Shown: in pieces, positions 8,224 through 17,067 of the stretch
How positions within the stretch are numbered: position 1 is the first letter of the stretch
Layout: each line of letters opens with the position of its first letter
NCBI GenBank assembly: GCA_021820525.1
Contig: JAKADM010000001.1
Span: forward strand, 294,620 to 358,619
DNA from: Thermoplasmata archaeon
GTDB lineage: Archaea; Thermoplasmatota; Thermoplasmata; Thermoplasmatales; Thermoplasmataceae
Reading direction: 5' to 3'
DNA length: 64,000 bases
The notes under the pieces: model-generated
Told to the model about the DNA's origin: nothing
Seen by the model: only the letters and a program-made list of their open reading frames with translations
Database searches by the model: none
Translations under genes and position numbers: made by a program

Positions 8224-9363
8224 TGCATATATAAATATCAAGGTTCCCGCCAGGCTTACCAAAAATCCACACATTCCAAGAATTATGGCGGAATTTTGAG
8301 TTATGTCAGAGCCCCCTATTAAACCGCCTATTAATGAACCTGAGGCATTTCCCATGAACTGAAGGGCATAAAAAAATCCTATGTTTGAACCATAGGATTG
8401 CTTCCTTATTGCCCTGGTCAGTTCTGGAACCGTAGATATTTCATACAGTGAGAAACCGACAAAGAAAGGTATTAAGAATAGGGAAATAACCGGAAAGGGT
8501 AACTTTAGTGCGATTCCTGCAAATGTAATAACCATGCCTGCAGTTATGCTCAGAGACGATGATTTTAAAAAGTTTATTTTTCTCTTTCTGCCGTAAACTT
8601 CCGAAACATAGATGGCTATTATCCCCGATAATAACACAGGGATTATGAGTATTATTCCATAATCCAGAATCCCAAAGTTCACGCCTGCGTAGATCTGTAT
8701 TGTATAAATTACCAGAAAACTTGCAATGCTGAATAAAAATGAGCCTAAAGATATGACTAAAGTGTTTCTTGAAATGTTTATCTTTTCAAGAAACGATGCT
8801 CTCCTTTCTTCCTTAAATCTGCTTATCATTGCAATGGCCAGGATTGCCATTATGGAAGATAAGAGGAATATATTCCTGATATGGATTGCATATCCAAGAA
8901 GGGGAGAAAAGGCTGTACCAGAAAGAAAGGCGATCCCGATTCCACTTCCCACTATGGCCATGGCTGTATTTTTTCTTTCCGGGGGTACGATTTCCTGAGA
9001 AAGGGCTGTAACAGGTGAACTTACGGCCCCAAGACCAGCTATAAACCTGCTGAATATGAGTTCGTAAATATTTGTTGAAAAAAAACTCATAAGATTTCCA
9101 ATAAAGAATATGGATAATCCGATTCTGATAGTGTTTATTCTTCCTATCCTGTCAGACAACCTTCCAGAAGGAATTTGCATTATGGCCATGGATATTTCAT
9201 AGGCCGCAATTGCCATTCCTATCAGGAACCCTGAGGATGTAAATTTGGAGGCGTATATGGCCAGCACCGGAATCACAAAGAAAACGCCGCTCAGCCTCAG
9301 AAACTGTATGGCTGATAAAATAGTTAATTTTGTGAATATATCCCTATCTAAGGTTCTTCTCAT
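8197..9363 (-). CDS. MFS transporter
   Basis: The 388-residue protein has about twelve hydrophobic segments and the major facilitator signature GRLSDRIGR in the loop between helices 2 and 3, with a weaker repeat (VYGRKRK) in the second half. This resembles drug:H+ antiporter (DHA1-like) exporters more than sugar porters. The substrate is not known. Its start overlaps the end of the GAF-domain gene by 20 nt, so the two form one operon, perhaps linked to oxidative or chemical stress. Confidence 0.8.
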   Translation of the reverse strand: MRRTLDRDIFTKLTILSAIQFLRLSGVFFVIPVLAIYASKFTSSGFLIGMAIAAYEISMAIMQIPSGRLSDRIGRINTIRIGLSIFFIGNLMSFFSTNIYELIFSRFIAGLGAVSSPVTALSQEIVPPERKNTAMAIVGSGIGIAFLSGTAFSPLLGYAIHIRNIFLLSSIMAILAIAMISRFKEERRASFLEKINISRNTLVISLGSFLFSIASFLVIYTIQIYAGVNFGILDYGIILIIPVLLSGIIAIYVSEVYGRKRKINFLKSSSLSITAGMVITFAGIALKLPFPVISLFLIPFFVGFSLYEISTVPELTRAIRKQSYGSNIGFFYALQFMGNASGSLIGGLIGGSDITQNSAIILGMCGFLVSLAGTLIFIYASIGGKPLQ

Positions 9364-9826
9364 GCTGATCGTATATTAATTTCACAAGTGGAGATATTTT
9401 TTCCGCAATCTCTTCCACGAATTTTTCGTCATCCTGATCAAATGCACCCTTTTCATCTGAATCAATATCGATTTCGCCTATGGGTTTATCTCCATATCTT
9501 ACAGGTACAACTAATTCCGCCTTTGTGTTTAAAAAACATGCAAGGTATTCCCTATTTGACTTTACATCCTTCTCGTTTACCGTCTCATTCCTGCTAATGG
9601 CCAGGCTGCAAAGACCCTCCCCGAGAGGTATAAGAACATGTTCTGTTGCAGCCCCCTGGAATGAGACAAGCTTCAGGTGATCTCCAACAACCACATAAAC
9701 TCCTGTCCAGTTGTACCTATGATTTCTTTCACTCAAAACATGGCATATATTACTCAAAGACTTCTTTGCTGATTCTAAAATTATGCCGTCAATCTCAGAT
9801 TTCTGAAATTCAGCTGCTGTGACCAT
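9344..9826 (-). CDS. GAF-domain protein, free methionine-(R)-sulfoxide reductase-like
   Basis: This 160-residue protein is a single GAF domain with the fRMsr (MsrC) pattern: W-T-G-V-Y at 40-44, a glycine-rich GEGLC at 69-73 and YLACFLNTKAELVVPV around 94-109. C73 and C97 are 24 residues apart, matching C94 and C118 of the E. coli enzyme, where C118 is the catalytic residue. The position of the third cysteine (E. coli C84) is a histidine here (H63). It may therefore reduce free Met-(R)-sulfoxide with a different resolving cysteine, or be a ligand-binding relative. It is the first gene of an operon with an MFS transporter. Confidence 0.7.
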   Translation of the reverse strand: MVTAAEFQKSEIDGIILESAKKSLSNICHVLSERNHRYNWTGVYVVVGDHLKLVSFQGAATEHVLIPLGEGLCSLAISRNETVNEKDVKSNREYLACFLNTKAELVVPVRYGDKPIGEIDIDSDEKGAFDQDDEKFVEEIAEKISPLVKLIYDQHEKNLR

Positions 9827-9950
9827 ATTTACCCGTAAGTTAATTTCACTAATTATCCTTTTTTAGTTTTGAAATATAATTTTACTTAAAACTGTCTCTT
9901 CCCCAACTTTTACTTGCTTTCAATCACCATTCTATTAAAATATGGGAATA

Positions 9951-10754
9951 TCAATTTTTACGGTAAATATATATAATAGAAATATTATCACGCCCCCCAT
10001 TTTTAAGGGCTTCCTGTAGCAAATTGCTACATACAACCTCTGGATCTCTCTGATTCGCCTTAACTATATTTTTAATTACTGCATCCTCAAGCATATCTGT
10101 TAATCCATCCGAACATATGAGAATGGACTGCCCTTTTTCAATTGGAGAATAACCGGAGTCCATCTCAAACTCCCTTTCAATGCCAAGGCACGAATATATC
10201 TGGTTTCCCTTGGGAACCCTGTGGGATTTATTAATAAAATCCATTTTTTGACCGAATTTTATTATCCTGCAATCACCAGAATGGGAATAATAAAGCGTGT
10301 CCTTAAAAACAAGCCCTATTGTAAGGGTTGAAGCCATCATATCATTTTTGTCTTTCTTACAGTTAATTTCATCGATAGCGCTGGAGGCTCTCCTCATTGC
10401 CTTTTCAAGAACTCTGTGAGGTTCGACCCCGTCACCCAGAAAAGATATATTTTCCACAAAATATGCAAAGGCTCTGGTTGTGGCGAGATAACTTGCCTTT
10501 TCTCCATTTTTTAGCCCTCCCAGACCATCGGCAACTGATGCGTAAATATATTTAATATCCTTCCCTGAATAAAAGATTGAGGATTGACTGGCAAGAATGC
10601 TGTCCTCATTTTTTTCTCTCACATTTCCAGTATGGCTTATGGAACAGAAAACATAGTCAGAAGAAATATCCGGATGGCCATCGTTTGAAATTGCACTTTC
10701 ACCCCTTTTACTCCTTCCAATAAGTTTATTAAAAGAATCAATACCGTTTTTCAA
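9951..10754 (-). CDS. PP2C-family protein phosphatase
   Basis: The 267-residue protein has the PPM/PP2C motifs in order: a SISHTGNVREKNEDS opening, ADGLGGLKNGE, a central HSGDCR, ICSDGLTDML and a final GGRDNISII. The acidic residues that bind two Mn/Mg ions are all present. It should remove phosphate from Ser/Thr residues in the cytoplasm. About 40 residues precede the domain. The start appears to be a TTG with an A/T box about 26 bp upstream. No kinase or FHA partner is next to it; the neighbour 44 bp upstream is the MMPL transporter on the same strand. Confidence 0.88.
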   Translation of the reverse strand: MKNGIDSFNKLIGRSKRGESAISNDGHPDISSDYVFCSISHTGNVREKNEDSILASQSSIFYSGKDIKYIYASVADGLGGLKNGEKASYLATTRAFAYFVENISFLGDGVEPHRVLEKAMRRASSAIDEINCKKDKNDMMASTLTIGLVFKDTLYYSHSGDCRIIKFGQKMDFINKSHRVPKGNQIYSCLGIEREFEMDSGYSPIEKGQSILICSDGLTDMLEDAVIKNIVKANQRDPEVVCSNLLQEALKNGGRDNISIIYIYRKN

Positions 10755-10798
10755 TATTTAGTAATAAAGATAATGGTTAATTATTTTTTCTCTCTATC

Positions 10799-13426
10799 TT
10801 ACTTTTTTTGAAGTTTGCTTGTAGATGGTTTTAGTTTTTCAAAGAGTGTTAGCATTGATGGGAAGTAAAATGTTCTGATTACAAAGGTATCTATGATTAG
10901 TGATATTATGAAGGATATTCCAAGCTCCTCAAGGAACGCTACGGGAATAAGAGAAAGTGCACCCAGTGAGAAGGCAAGAATTAGACCTAGAGCCGTTATT
11001 GTTTTACCACCATTTACCATTCCTCTTCTGATTCCTATTTCGAACCCATCTTTTTTCACCTCTTCCCTTATGTTTGATGAAATGAATACAGTATAATCAT
11101 TGCCCAGGCTGAACAGTATTATGAATAGAATTATGGGTATGAGGTATATAAGGGCTATGTGAAGCACATAATTTGAAATTAGATAGAGAATAAAGGTGCT
11201 CCATGAAATACTGAAGAATGTTCCGGATATGGCGATTAGGGGATATCTCAGCTGTCTGAACGCAATCAGGAGAATTGCAAATATGGCCACTATGATAAAC
11301 GCTTCCAGACTTCCATATATCCTGTCGTTTTGTGCCCTTTCATCTATTATTTGGGATGTTAATCCTCCTACAACAAAGGAATTGTTCGCCCTTAAATTAT
11401 TCACTGCATTTATGGCCTGGTTTGTGTATGGTCCATACTTCAGTGTAACAATATAGAGAAAATACTTTCCATGATCTATAGAAAAACTGCTGGGTGAAAT
11501 GGCAGTGGATATATTCTTGCCCGATATGAATGGCCCCTGTATGCCGGAAACATAACCTAAACTTTTAAGGCCTGATGCAACTTTCATGAGGGTATTGTTC
11601 TGGCCATGGGTAAGATTGGAACTGCTGAAATTTGCCCGGTATATAAGAAATACGGGGAAAAGATGACCCTCGCCGAAGTTATTGTATATGGAATTCAAAC
11701 CTTTCACCGAAGATATGGTCTGAGGAAGGCCTGTGTTGAAGTTATAGGTTGTTGGCACTGTATAGAAGAAATAAACGCCTGCAGAACCCAATACAATTAG
11801 GAGTATTGCAACCACGGAAGCCTTTCTCACAGAAAGGTCTGTTGTTCTGTAAAATATTGATCCCTTGTAGGAATTCTCGTTTGTAGCTGAAAGACCCCTC
11901 ATCATGATGAGCCTTTTTCTGAGGAAGTACATTGTTATGGGCAGGAGTGTGACCTGAATCAAAACAGTATATATTACAGCCTGAAACAGGACCAGCCCCC
12001 AATCAAGGAAGGATGGCACAAGAGAAAATGTCAGGAGTGTTACAGCAACAGTTACACCGCTTATGATTACTGCCTTTCCTGCGGTATCTATGGCCCTGTA
12101 GACGGCCTCATCGGGAGATGTACCCATCCTGACTTCCCTTCTGAATCTTGAAATGATAAAGACGAGATAATCTGTAGATATACCAAGTATTACTGCTGTT
12201 AAAGTATAATTTACAATAAAAGACACATTTCCTATTATCAACCCTGTTATGAAAATGGAAACGTATCCTACCAGAAGGGAAAGACCAACCAGAAACAGAG
12301 CAATTATGGAAGACCAGTATGAAACAAGGGTTATGAATATGGCGATGAGCAAGACTATGAAAATGAGCCCAAAGGCAAAGCCTGACTTTGCGGTTACCTG
12401 AGATGTCTGGACTGTTATGGCTCCTGTTCCGGTTACGATGGAACTGTTCCCTAATATGTCAGTTGAAGCTTTTAAAACCTTGGGATAGGCTATCTGGGAT
12501 GGAGAGGAACCATTATTATATGAAAAACCTGATGGAACATTGAAATTTACTGTAACAATAGATATTTTGTGATTTGGGCTGACCGAGTTTGTTATGAGGA
12601 AACCGGGAACACCTGCCAGGCCATAATGATTGATGTAATATATTCCAGGGTTCTGGGATTGTTCCACAGATTGCACAAACTGGGCACTCAAATTAAAACC
12701 TACTGTTGCACTTATATATATGGACGTTGCCTTGCTGATCGAAGAATTAGATGAGAAGTTGAAAAGGCCCAAATAATCCATAACAGGTCCGACATAAGAA
12801 AAATTACTTATCAAAACGGAGTTAACTGATTGATCTATGGAAATGTTCACTGCCTCGAGACCTGTAATGGTCGAATTTTTAATATCGTTTATGAATGCCC
12901 TTTCATAATCAGTTCCATTATATCCGCTTTCCTTTGCAACGCTCATTATATTAGACTTACTAAAATTGGAACTTTTCCAGTTATCATAGAAAGCAAGTGG
13001 AAATCCATATATCATTTTGGATGTGTTTTTGAACATTTCATAGCACGCTTTGACAAGATTCCCAGTACCATTGCTCTCTTGATTTATAAATTTGGCATAC
13101 TGGCTTGCAGGAGATATAACATTTTTTAAATCAATAATTTTATCATTTTCCAGAAAATTGCTGAAATTTAACATATTTCTGGCAATGGATAGATTTGAAA
13201 TTACATTTCCATCCACGACTATCTGCAGACTTTGATTCCTTGCACTGGTATTTGCAAGAATTTGGGAAGCCATGTAAGACTCAGTTCCATGGGGTGCGGT
13301 TGTAGAATTTGAATAATTTATATAGGAACCGTAACCCATTACTGCGGGTACAGCCAAGATTATGGCAACGACCCATACTGCAAGAACCAGCCATTTCCTC
13401 CGTATTAGAGATTTTCCACTTAACAT
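10799..13426 (-). CDS. MMPL/RND-family membrane transporter
   Basis: The 875-residue protein has a first helix, a large extracytoplasmic loop of about 300 residues rich in N-x-S/T, five helices, a second loop, and a second helix block. This is the duplicated RND layout. Each half has the conserved loop motif of the family: STDYLVFIISRFRRE near residue 420 and GNDYTVFISSNIREE near 780, with the aspartate used for proton coupling. MMPL proteins export lipids or drugs. In an organism without a cell wall, membrane-lipid or solute export is plausible. It is divergent from an Lrp-like regulator 109 bp away, which may control it. Confidence 0.85.
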   Translation of the reverse strand: MLSGKSLIRRKWLVLAVWVVAIILAVPAVMGYGSYINYSNSTTAPHGTESYMASQILANTSARNQSLQIVVDGNVISNLSIARNMLNFSNFLENDKIIDLKNVISPASQYAKFINQESNGTGNLVKACYEMFKNTSKMIYGFPLAFYDNWKSSNFSKSNIMSVAKESGYNGTDYERAFINDIKNSTITGLEAVNISIDQSVNSVLISNFSYVGPVMDYLGLFNFSSNSSISKATSIYISATVGFNLSAQFVQSVEQSQNPGIYYINHYGLAGVPGFLITNSVSPNHKISIVTVNFNVPSGFSYNNGSSPSQIAYPKVLKASTDILGNSSIVTGTGAITVQTSQVTAKSGFAFGLIFIVLLIAIFITLVSYWSSIIALFLVGLSLLVGYVSIFITGLIIGNVSFIVNYTLTAVILGISTDYLVFIISRFRREVRMGTSPDEAVYRAIDTAGKAVIISGVTVAVTLLTFSLVPSFLDWGLVLFQAVIYTVLIQVTLLPITMYFLRKRLIMMRGLSATNENSYKGSIFYRTTDLSVRKASVVAILLIVLGSAGVYFFYTVPTTYNFNTGLPQTISSVKGLNSIYNNFGEGHLFPVFLIYRANFSSSNLTHGQNNTLMKVASGLKSLGYVSGIQGPFISGKNISTAISPSSFSIDHGKYFLYIVTLKYGPYTNQAINAVNNLRANNSFVVGGLTSQIIDERAQNDRIYGSLEAFIIVAIFAILLIAFRQLRYPLIAISGTFFSISWSTFILYLISNYVLHIALIYLIPIILFIILFSLGNDYTVFISSNIREEVKKDGFEIGIRRGMVNGGKTITALGLILAFSLGALSLIPVAFLEELGISFIISLIIDTFVIRTFYFPSMLTLFEKLKPSTSKLQKK

Positions 13427-13500
13427 TAATTTTTAAATAAACTGAAACTAATTAAACAATGTATGAAAAATTTTGATTTCTTTATTGGAATTTCAAAACG

Positions 13501-13510
13501 TAAATATTTT
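13501..13510 (+). promoter_or_regulatory. TATA box of the Lrp-like regulator gene
   Basis: taaatatttt lies 26-35 bp before the ATG at 13536, in the divergent gap to the MMPL gene. There is no ribosome binding site. Confidence 0.45.
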
Positions 13511-13535
13511 AAACAGTAAGCCTTAACTGTATTGT

Positions 13536-14312
13536 ATGGATGAAGTTGACAAAAAAATACTTTTCTATCTGCTAAAAGACGGAAGAATGCCTCAAAGACA
13601 GATAGCAAAATCACTGGGAATATCCGCGCAGACTTTGAACTACAGGATGTCCAAAATGATTGATGATCAGATCATAGAGGATTTTAAGGTTCATGTCAGC
13701 CCTAAAATCTATGGGAAGGTAGAGGGTTTTGCAGCCTTTGTCTCCGATAAGGAAGTAAAGAAGAATTTTACCTCCAGGCTCAGATGTCTGGAAAAAATAA
13801 CGCTATATGGTGTGGAGGGAAACAACGAAGAAGAGGTAAACAGGCTGATTGATGAATTTTCAGCTGAACTCGGCGATCCCGTTATGAGATATATCCCTCC
13901 AGCCGATAATTATTCTGGGAATTCCAAGGATATTGACATGGTAATAATTGAGCAGCTGAGAAAGATGCCAAGAGCCAAAATTTCTGAAATTGCAAAGGCC
14001 ATAAATGAACCTGTCATACGTGTAAAGAGGCGATATAACTATCTTGCAAAGAACCATTTGCTTGGGGTTTTCGCAAAGATCGATCTTTCAAAAACTGATG
14101 TGGTTCTATTCAGCATTTTCTCCGAAAAGCAGGAATTGCTACAGCCCATTCTCTCTGAAATTTCCATTTTCCAGATAAAGGATGAAAAATCAGGTGTTTT
14201 TGTATGCTTTGCTGAAAATATGGTCAGTGCAAGGAACATCATCAACACAGTCAGGGAAAGGGAGAAAGATTCAGACGTTATGGTAATTTATGATTATGAA
14301 TTTCTCAGATAG
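13536..14312 (+). CDS. Lrp/AsnC-like transcriptional regulator with two winged-helix domains
   Basis: The 258-residue protein opens with an AsnC-type helix-turn-helix: EVDKKILFYLLKDGR, then RQIAKSLGISAQTLNYRM. A second winged-helix-like segment sits near 130-165 (IDMVIIEQLRKMPR, then ISEIAKAI). No clear RAM ligand-binding domain is seen, so this is the double-HTH type of archaeal regulator rather than classic Lrp. It is divergent from the MMPL transporter and upstream of an aminotransferase, both possible targets. Confidence 0.75.
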   Translation: MDEVDKKILFYLLKDGRMPQRQIAKSLGISAQTLNYRMSKMIDDQIIEDFKVHVSPKIYGKVEGFAAFVSDKEVKKNFTSRLRCLEKITLYGVEGNNEEEVNRLIDEFSAELGDPVMRYIPPADNYSGNSKDIDMVIIEQLRKMPRAKISEIAKAINEPVIRVKRRYNYLAKNHLLGVFAKIDLSKTDVVLFSIFSEKQELLQPILSEISIFQIKDEKSGVFVCFAENMVSARNIINTVREREKDSDVMVIYDYEFLR

Positions 14313-14418
14313 TTAATAATAGAAAATTTTTCATAATTTGAGATTACATATTTTTAATTGATCTAATTTCCACATACATTATTGAAAAATGTTAATAACG
14401 GATTTACAATAAAACATT

Positions 14419-15573
14419 GTGCTTTCGAAGAGAGTTTCAGAAGTATCAGAATCGGCAACTGTTTCTATGTCTAATTTAGCGGCAAAAATGAAGTCAGAGG
14501 GTAAGGAGATTATCAACTTTGGAATAGGTGAGCCCGATTTTCAAACGCCTCCGGGAATTATTGATTATGCATTTCAGAAGGCCAAAGAGGGCTTTACCCA
14601 TTATACACCATCAAAGGGTTACGCCGAATTAAGGAAGGGAATCATAGGTTCCCTTAATATTGATCAGAATAGCAAAATTACGCATGAAAATGTAATTGTA
14701 ACACCTACAAAGTTTGCGATTAATCTTTCCTATCTTTCCATAGCTGATGCGGGAGATGAGATAATTATACCTGAACCGTATTTTCTTTCATACCCGGAAA
14801 TAGGGAACCTTTATGGGATCAAACCGGTGGGTGTGAGGAGTAATGATGATTTTTCACTCAATATGGAAAATATTCAGGATGCCATAACTCCAAAAACAAA
14901 GGGCATAATTATTTCAAACCCTGCAAATCCTACAGGAAAAGTATATTCAAGGGAACAGATAAAGCAATTGCAAAAACTTTGCATCGATGAAGATATTTAC
15001 CTTATCACTGACCAGATATATGAAAAACTGGTTTACGAAGGTACAATTCAGAATCCTTTTGAAATTGATCCAGAAATGGAGCACACCATACTGATAAGCG
15101 GTTTTTCCAAAAGCTATGCCATGACAGGTTGGAGAATAGGTTATATGATATCTAACCAGGAACTGATCAAGGCTGCTGATAAGTTCCAGCAACAGACCGT
15201 TACCTGCGCCCCATCGATTTCACAGATGGCTGCAATCCAGGCCCTGAAGGACAGAGAAAGTCCTGAAAAAATGAGGGAAGTATTCCAGAAAAGATTGGAA
15301 AAGGTTGTGTCTATGATAGAAGAAATAGATGGACTCAAACTGAATAGGCCGGAGGGTGCATTCTATGTATTCCCTGAATATGATCTCAATCTATCATCAG
15401 TGGAATTTTGCCAGAAGGCACTGGAAAAGAAGGGGCTTATCCTCACGCCCGGTTCAGTCTTTGGCAGTCAGGGCGAAAAGCATTTCAGAATATCCTATGC
15501 AACTGACGAACACACCATTGAGAAAGGCATGGTAAAGCTCAATGAATTTGTAGGGGAGATGAGCAAAATCTAA
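14419..15573 (+). CDS. Pyridoxal-phosphate-dependent aminotransferase, aspartate type I
   Basis: The 384-residue fold-type I enzyme has the substrate-side GIGEPDF motif near the start, NPANPTGK in the middle, and the PLP lysine K231 in SGFSKSYAMTGWRIGY. The C-terminal arginine motif (HFRISYA) would bind the substrate carboxylate. It belongs to the aspartate/aromatic group (AspC/AroAT Igamma). Since the window contains 4-hydroxyphenylpyruvate breakdown, a tyrosine transaminase role is possible but not proved. The start is a GTG. Its stop shares a base with the start of the next gene (TAATG), so the two are coupled. Confidence 0.85.
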   Translation: MLSKRVSEVSESATVSMSNLAAKMKSEGKEIINFGIGEPDFQTPPGIIDYAFQKAKEGFTHYTPSKGYAELRKGIIGSLNIDQNSKITHENVIVTPTKFAINLSYLSIADAGDEIIIPEPYFLSYPEIGNLYGIKPVGVRSNDDFSLNMENIQDAITPKTKGIIISNPANPTGKVYSREQIKQLQKLCIDEDIYLITDQIYEKLVYEGTIQNPFEIDPEMEHTILISGFSKSYAMTGWRIGYMISNQELIKAADKFQQQTVTCAPSISQMAAIQALKDRESPEKMREVFQKRLEKVVSMIEEIDGLKLNRPEGAFYVFPEYDLNLSSVEFCQKALEKKGLILTPGSVFGSQGEKHFRISYATDEHTIEKGMVKLNEFVGEMSKI

Positions 15574-16544
15574 TGTCAATCACGACTCTTGTCATTTTAA
15601 TTCCAGTATTTGCCATTCTTGTGTTTGTATCGGACTATTTAATATTCAGGAAGATAAATTATAGCAACATGATGATTATGGATAAAATAAAGGAAAGCCA
15701 GCAAATCGAAATAATAGGGGAACCGGAAATTGAAGAAGAATATAAACAGGACGATGAAGGGGAAGAGGATGAGGATGAATCGGCCGATTTCAGGGAAGAG
15801 CTGAATGTGGAGATAAATAGGGAAGTTGAAAAAATTACAGAGGAAATGAGGCACCATGAACAGATGAGAGAAAAACTTGAGAAGCATTACGTGACTTTGA
15901 GAAAAGTGGCAAGAGACATGCTTGAGAGCCTCGTTATGCCTGAACCATTTGTATCAATATCCGAAAGCCATGTTGCCATACCAGTTATGGATGAAAGGCC
16001 CCTCTGGATAGATCTGGCCAAGAATCATATTCCCCCCAGCAGAGGTGAGATGTATTCAAAATGGTCATCCTATATTGAGAAGATGAACAGGATCACGGAA
16101 ATGAAAGTTAAGGTTCTGAGGGCTGCGGAAAATTACCTTTTTGCTGGTTTAGGATATGAAAGAGTGAATGGTCAGGATTCTGAACCTGGGGATAAGTACT
16201 ATTCGGTTGAAGGTTCTTTTGAAATTCTGAATTCTATCTTCTATGGTAGGCCGCTCTTAATGGATACGATTGACGGCAGGAAACAAAAAAAATCATCAAA
16301 ATATCTGTCATTGATTGCCAATGGAAAGAAGTTCGCTGAAGGAAGGAGTGAGGAAATTCTGGCTATAAAATCAAAGGTTGAATCTCTTATAAATGCAAAG
16401 GACTTTGAAATTGCTGAAATGAAAGAAATGAGAGAGTTGATTTCAGGGGTGAAAGAGATAAAGGGTGAAATGGAAGCCACGCTTAACTGGTTTATTTTCG
16501 ACAACGCCGAAATGAAGATGTGTGAGATGGTCAGAAATGATTGA
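15573..16544 (+). CDS. Membrane-anchored acidic coiled-coil protein, unknown function
   Basis: I do not recognise a family. The 323-residue product has one N-terminal membrane helix (about 5-25), then a strongly acidic stretch (about 48-70, rich in Glu and Asp), a helical and probably coiled-coil region with many Glu/Lys, and a mixed central domain with repeated Met and Trp residues. It overlaps the aminotransferase stop by one base and its end overlaps NadM by 8 bases, so the three genes are co-translated. It is probably a cytoplasm-facing membrane protein. Function cannot be inferred from these neighbours. Confidence 0.6.
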   Translation: MSITTLVILIPVFAILVFVSDYLIFRKINYSNMMIMDKIKESQQIEIIGEPEIEEEYKQDDEGEEDEDESADFREELNVEINREVEKITEEMRHHEQMREKLEKHYVTLRKVARDMLESLVMPEPFVSISESHVAIPVMDERPLWIDLAKNHIPPSRGEMYSKWSSYIEKMNRITEMKVKVLRAAENYLFAGLGYERVNGQDSEPGDKYYSVEGSFEILNSIFYGRPLLMDTIDGRKQKKSSKYLSLIANGKKFAEGRSEEILAIKSKVESLINAKDFEIAEMKEMRELISGVKEIKGEMEATLNWFIFDNAEMKMCEMVRND

Positions 16545-17061
16545 TGGTTCAAGGGCATTTATTGTGGGAAGATTTCAGCCATTCCATCTGGGCCATCTTG
16601 AAGTGATCAAGGAGATCCTGAAGGAACATAAATCTGTCATCATAGGCATAGGCAGTGCCCAATATTCTCATACTCTGGAAAACCCTTTTACAGCAGGGGA
16701 AAGGCACATCATGATCTCAAACACCCTTGAAAGCGAAGGCATATTCAATTTCTATATTATCCCCATAGAGGACGTAAATTCCAATCCACTGTGGGTAGCC
16801 CATGTCGAATCACTCACCCCAAAATTCAATGTTGTATACAGCAATAATCCAATGGTAAAAAGGCTATTTTATGAGAAAAACTATTCCGTAAGATCCATGG
16901 AACTCATAAACAGGGTTGAGTGGTCCGGCACAAAGATCAGAAGAAAGATGATTTCCGGTGAAAACTGGGAAAAAGATGTTCCTGAAAAAGTTATAGAAAT
17001 TATAAACGAAATAGATGGAGTCCAGAGAATAAGGGACCTTTCAAAAAGTGATGAAAATTAA
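16537..17061 (+). CDS. nadM: Nicotinamide-nucleotide adenylyltransferase
   Basis: NadM joins NMN (or NaMN) and ATP to make NAD+. The 174-residue product has the nucleotidyltransferase motif GRFQPFHLGHLE at the start (the HxGH site) and SGTKIRRKM near the end, which stands for the ISSTxxR motif of the family. Its length is normal for archaeal NadM. The ATG at 16537 was preferred over an in-frame GTG 15 bp upstream because MIDGSRAFIVGRFQP matches usual family starts. The ATG lies inside the 3' end of the preceding gene. It is convergent with the M20 peptidase gene. Confidence 0.9.
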   Translation: MIDGSRAFIVGRFQPFHLGHLEVIKEILKEHKSVIIGIGSAQYSHTLENPFTAGERHIMISNTLESEGIFNFYIIPIEDVNSNPLWVAHVESLTPKFNVVYSNNPMVKRLFYEKNYSVRSMELINRVEWSGTKIRRKMISGENWEKDVPEKVIEIINEIDGVQRIRDLSKSDEN

Positions 17062-17067
17062 TTATAA

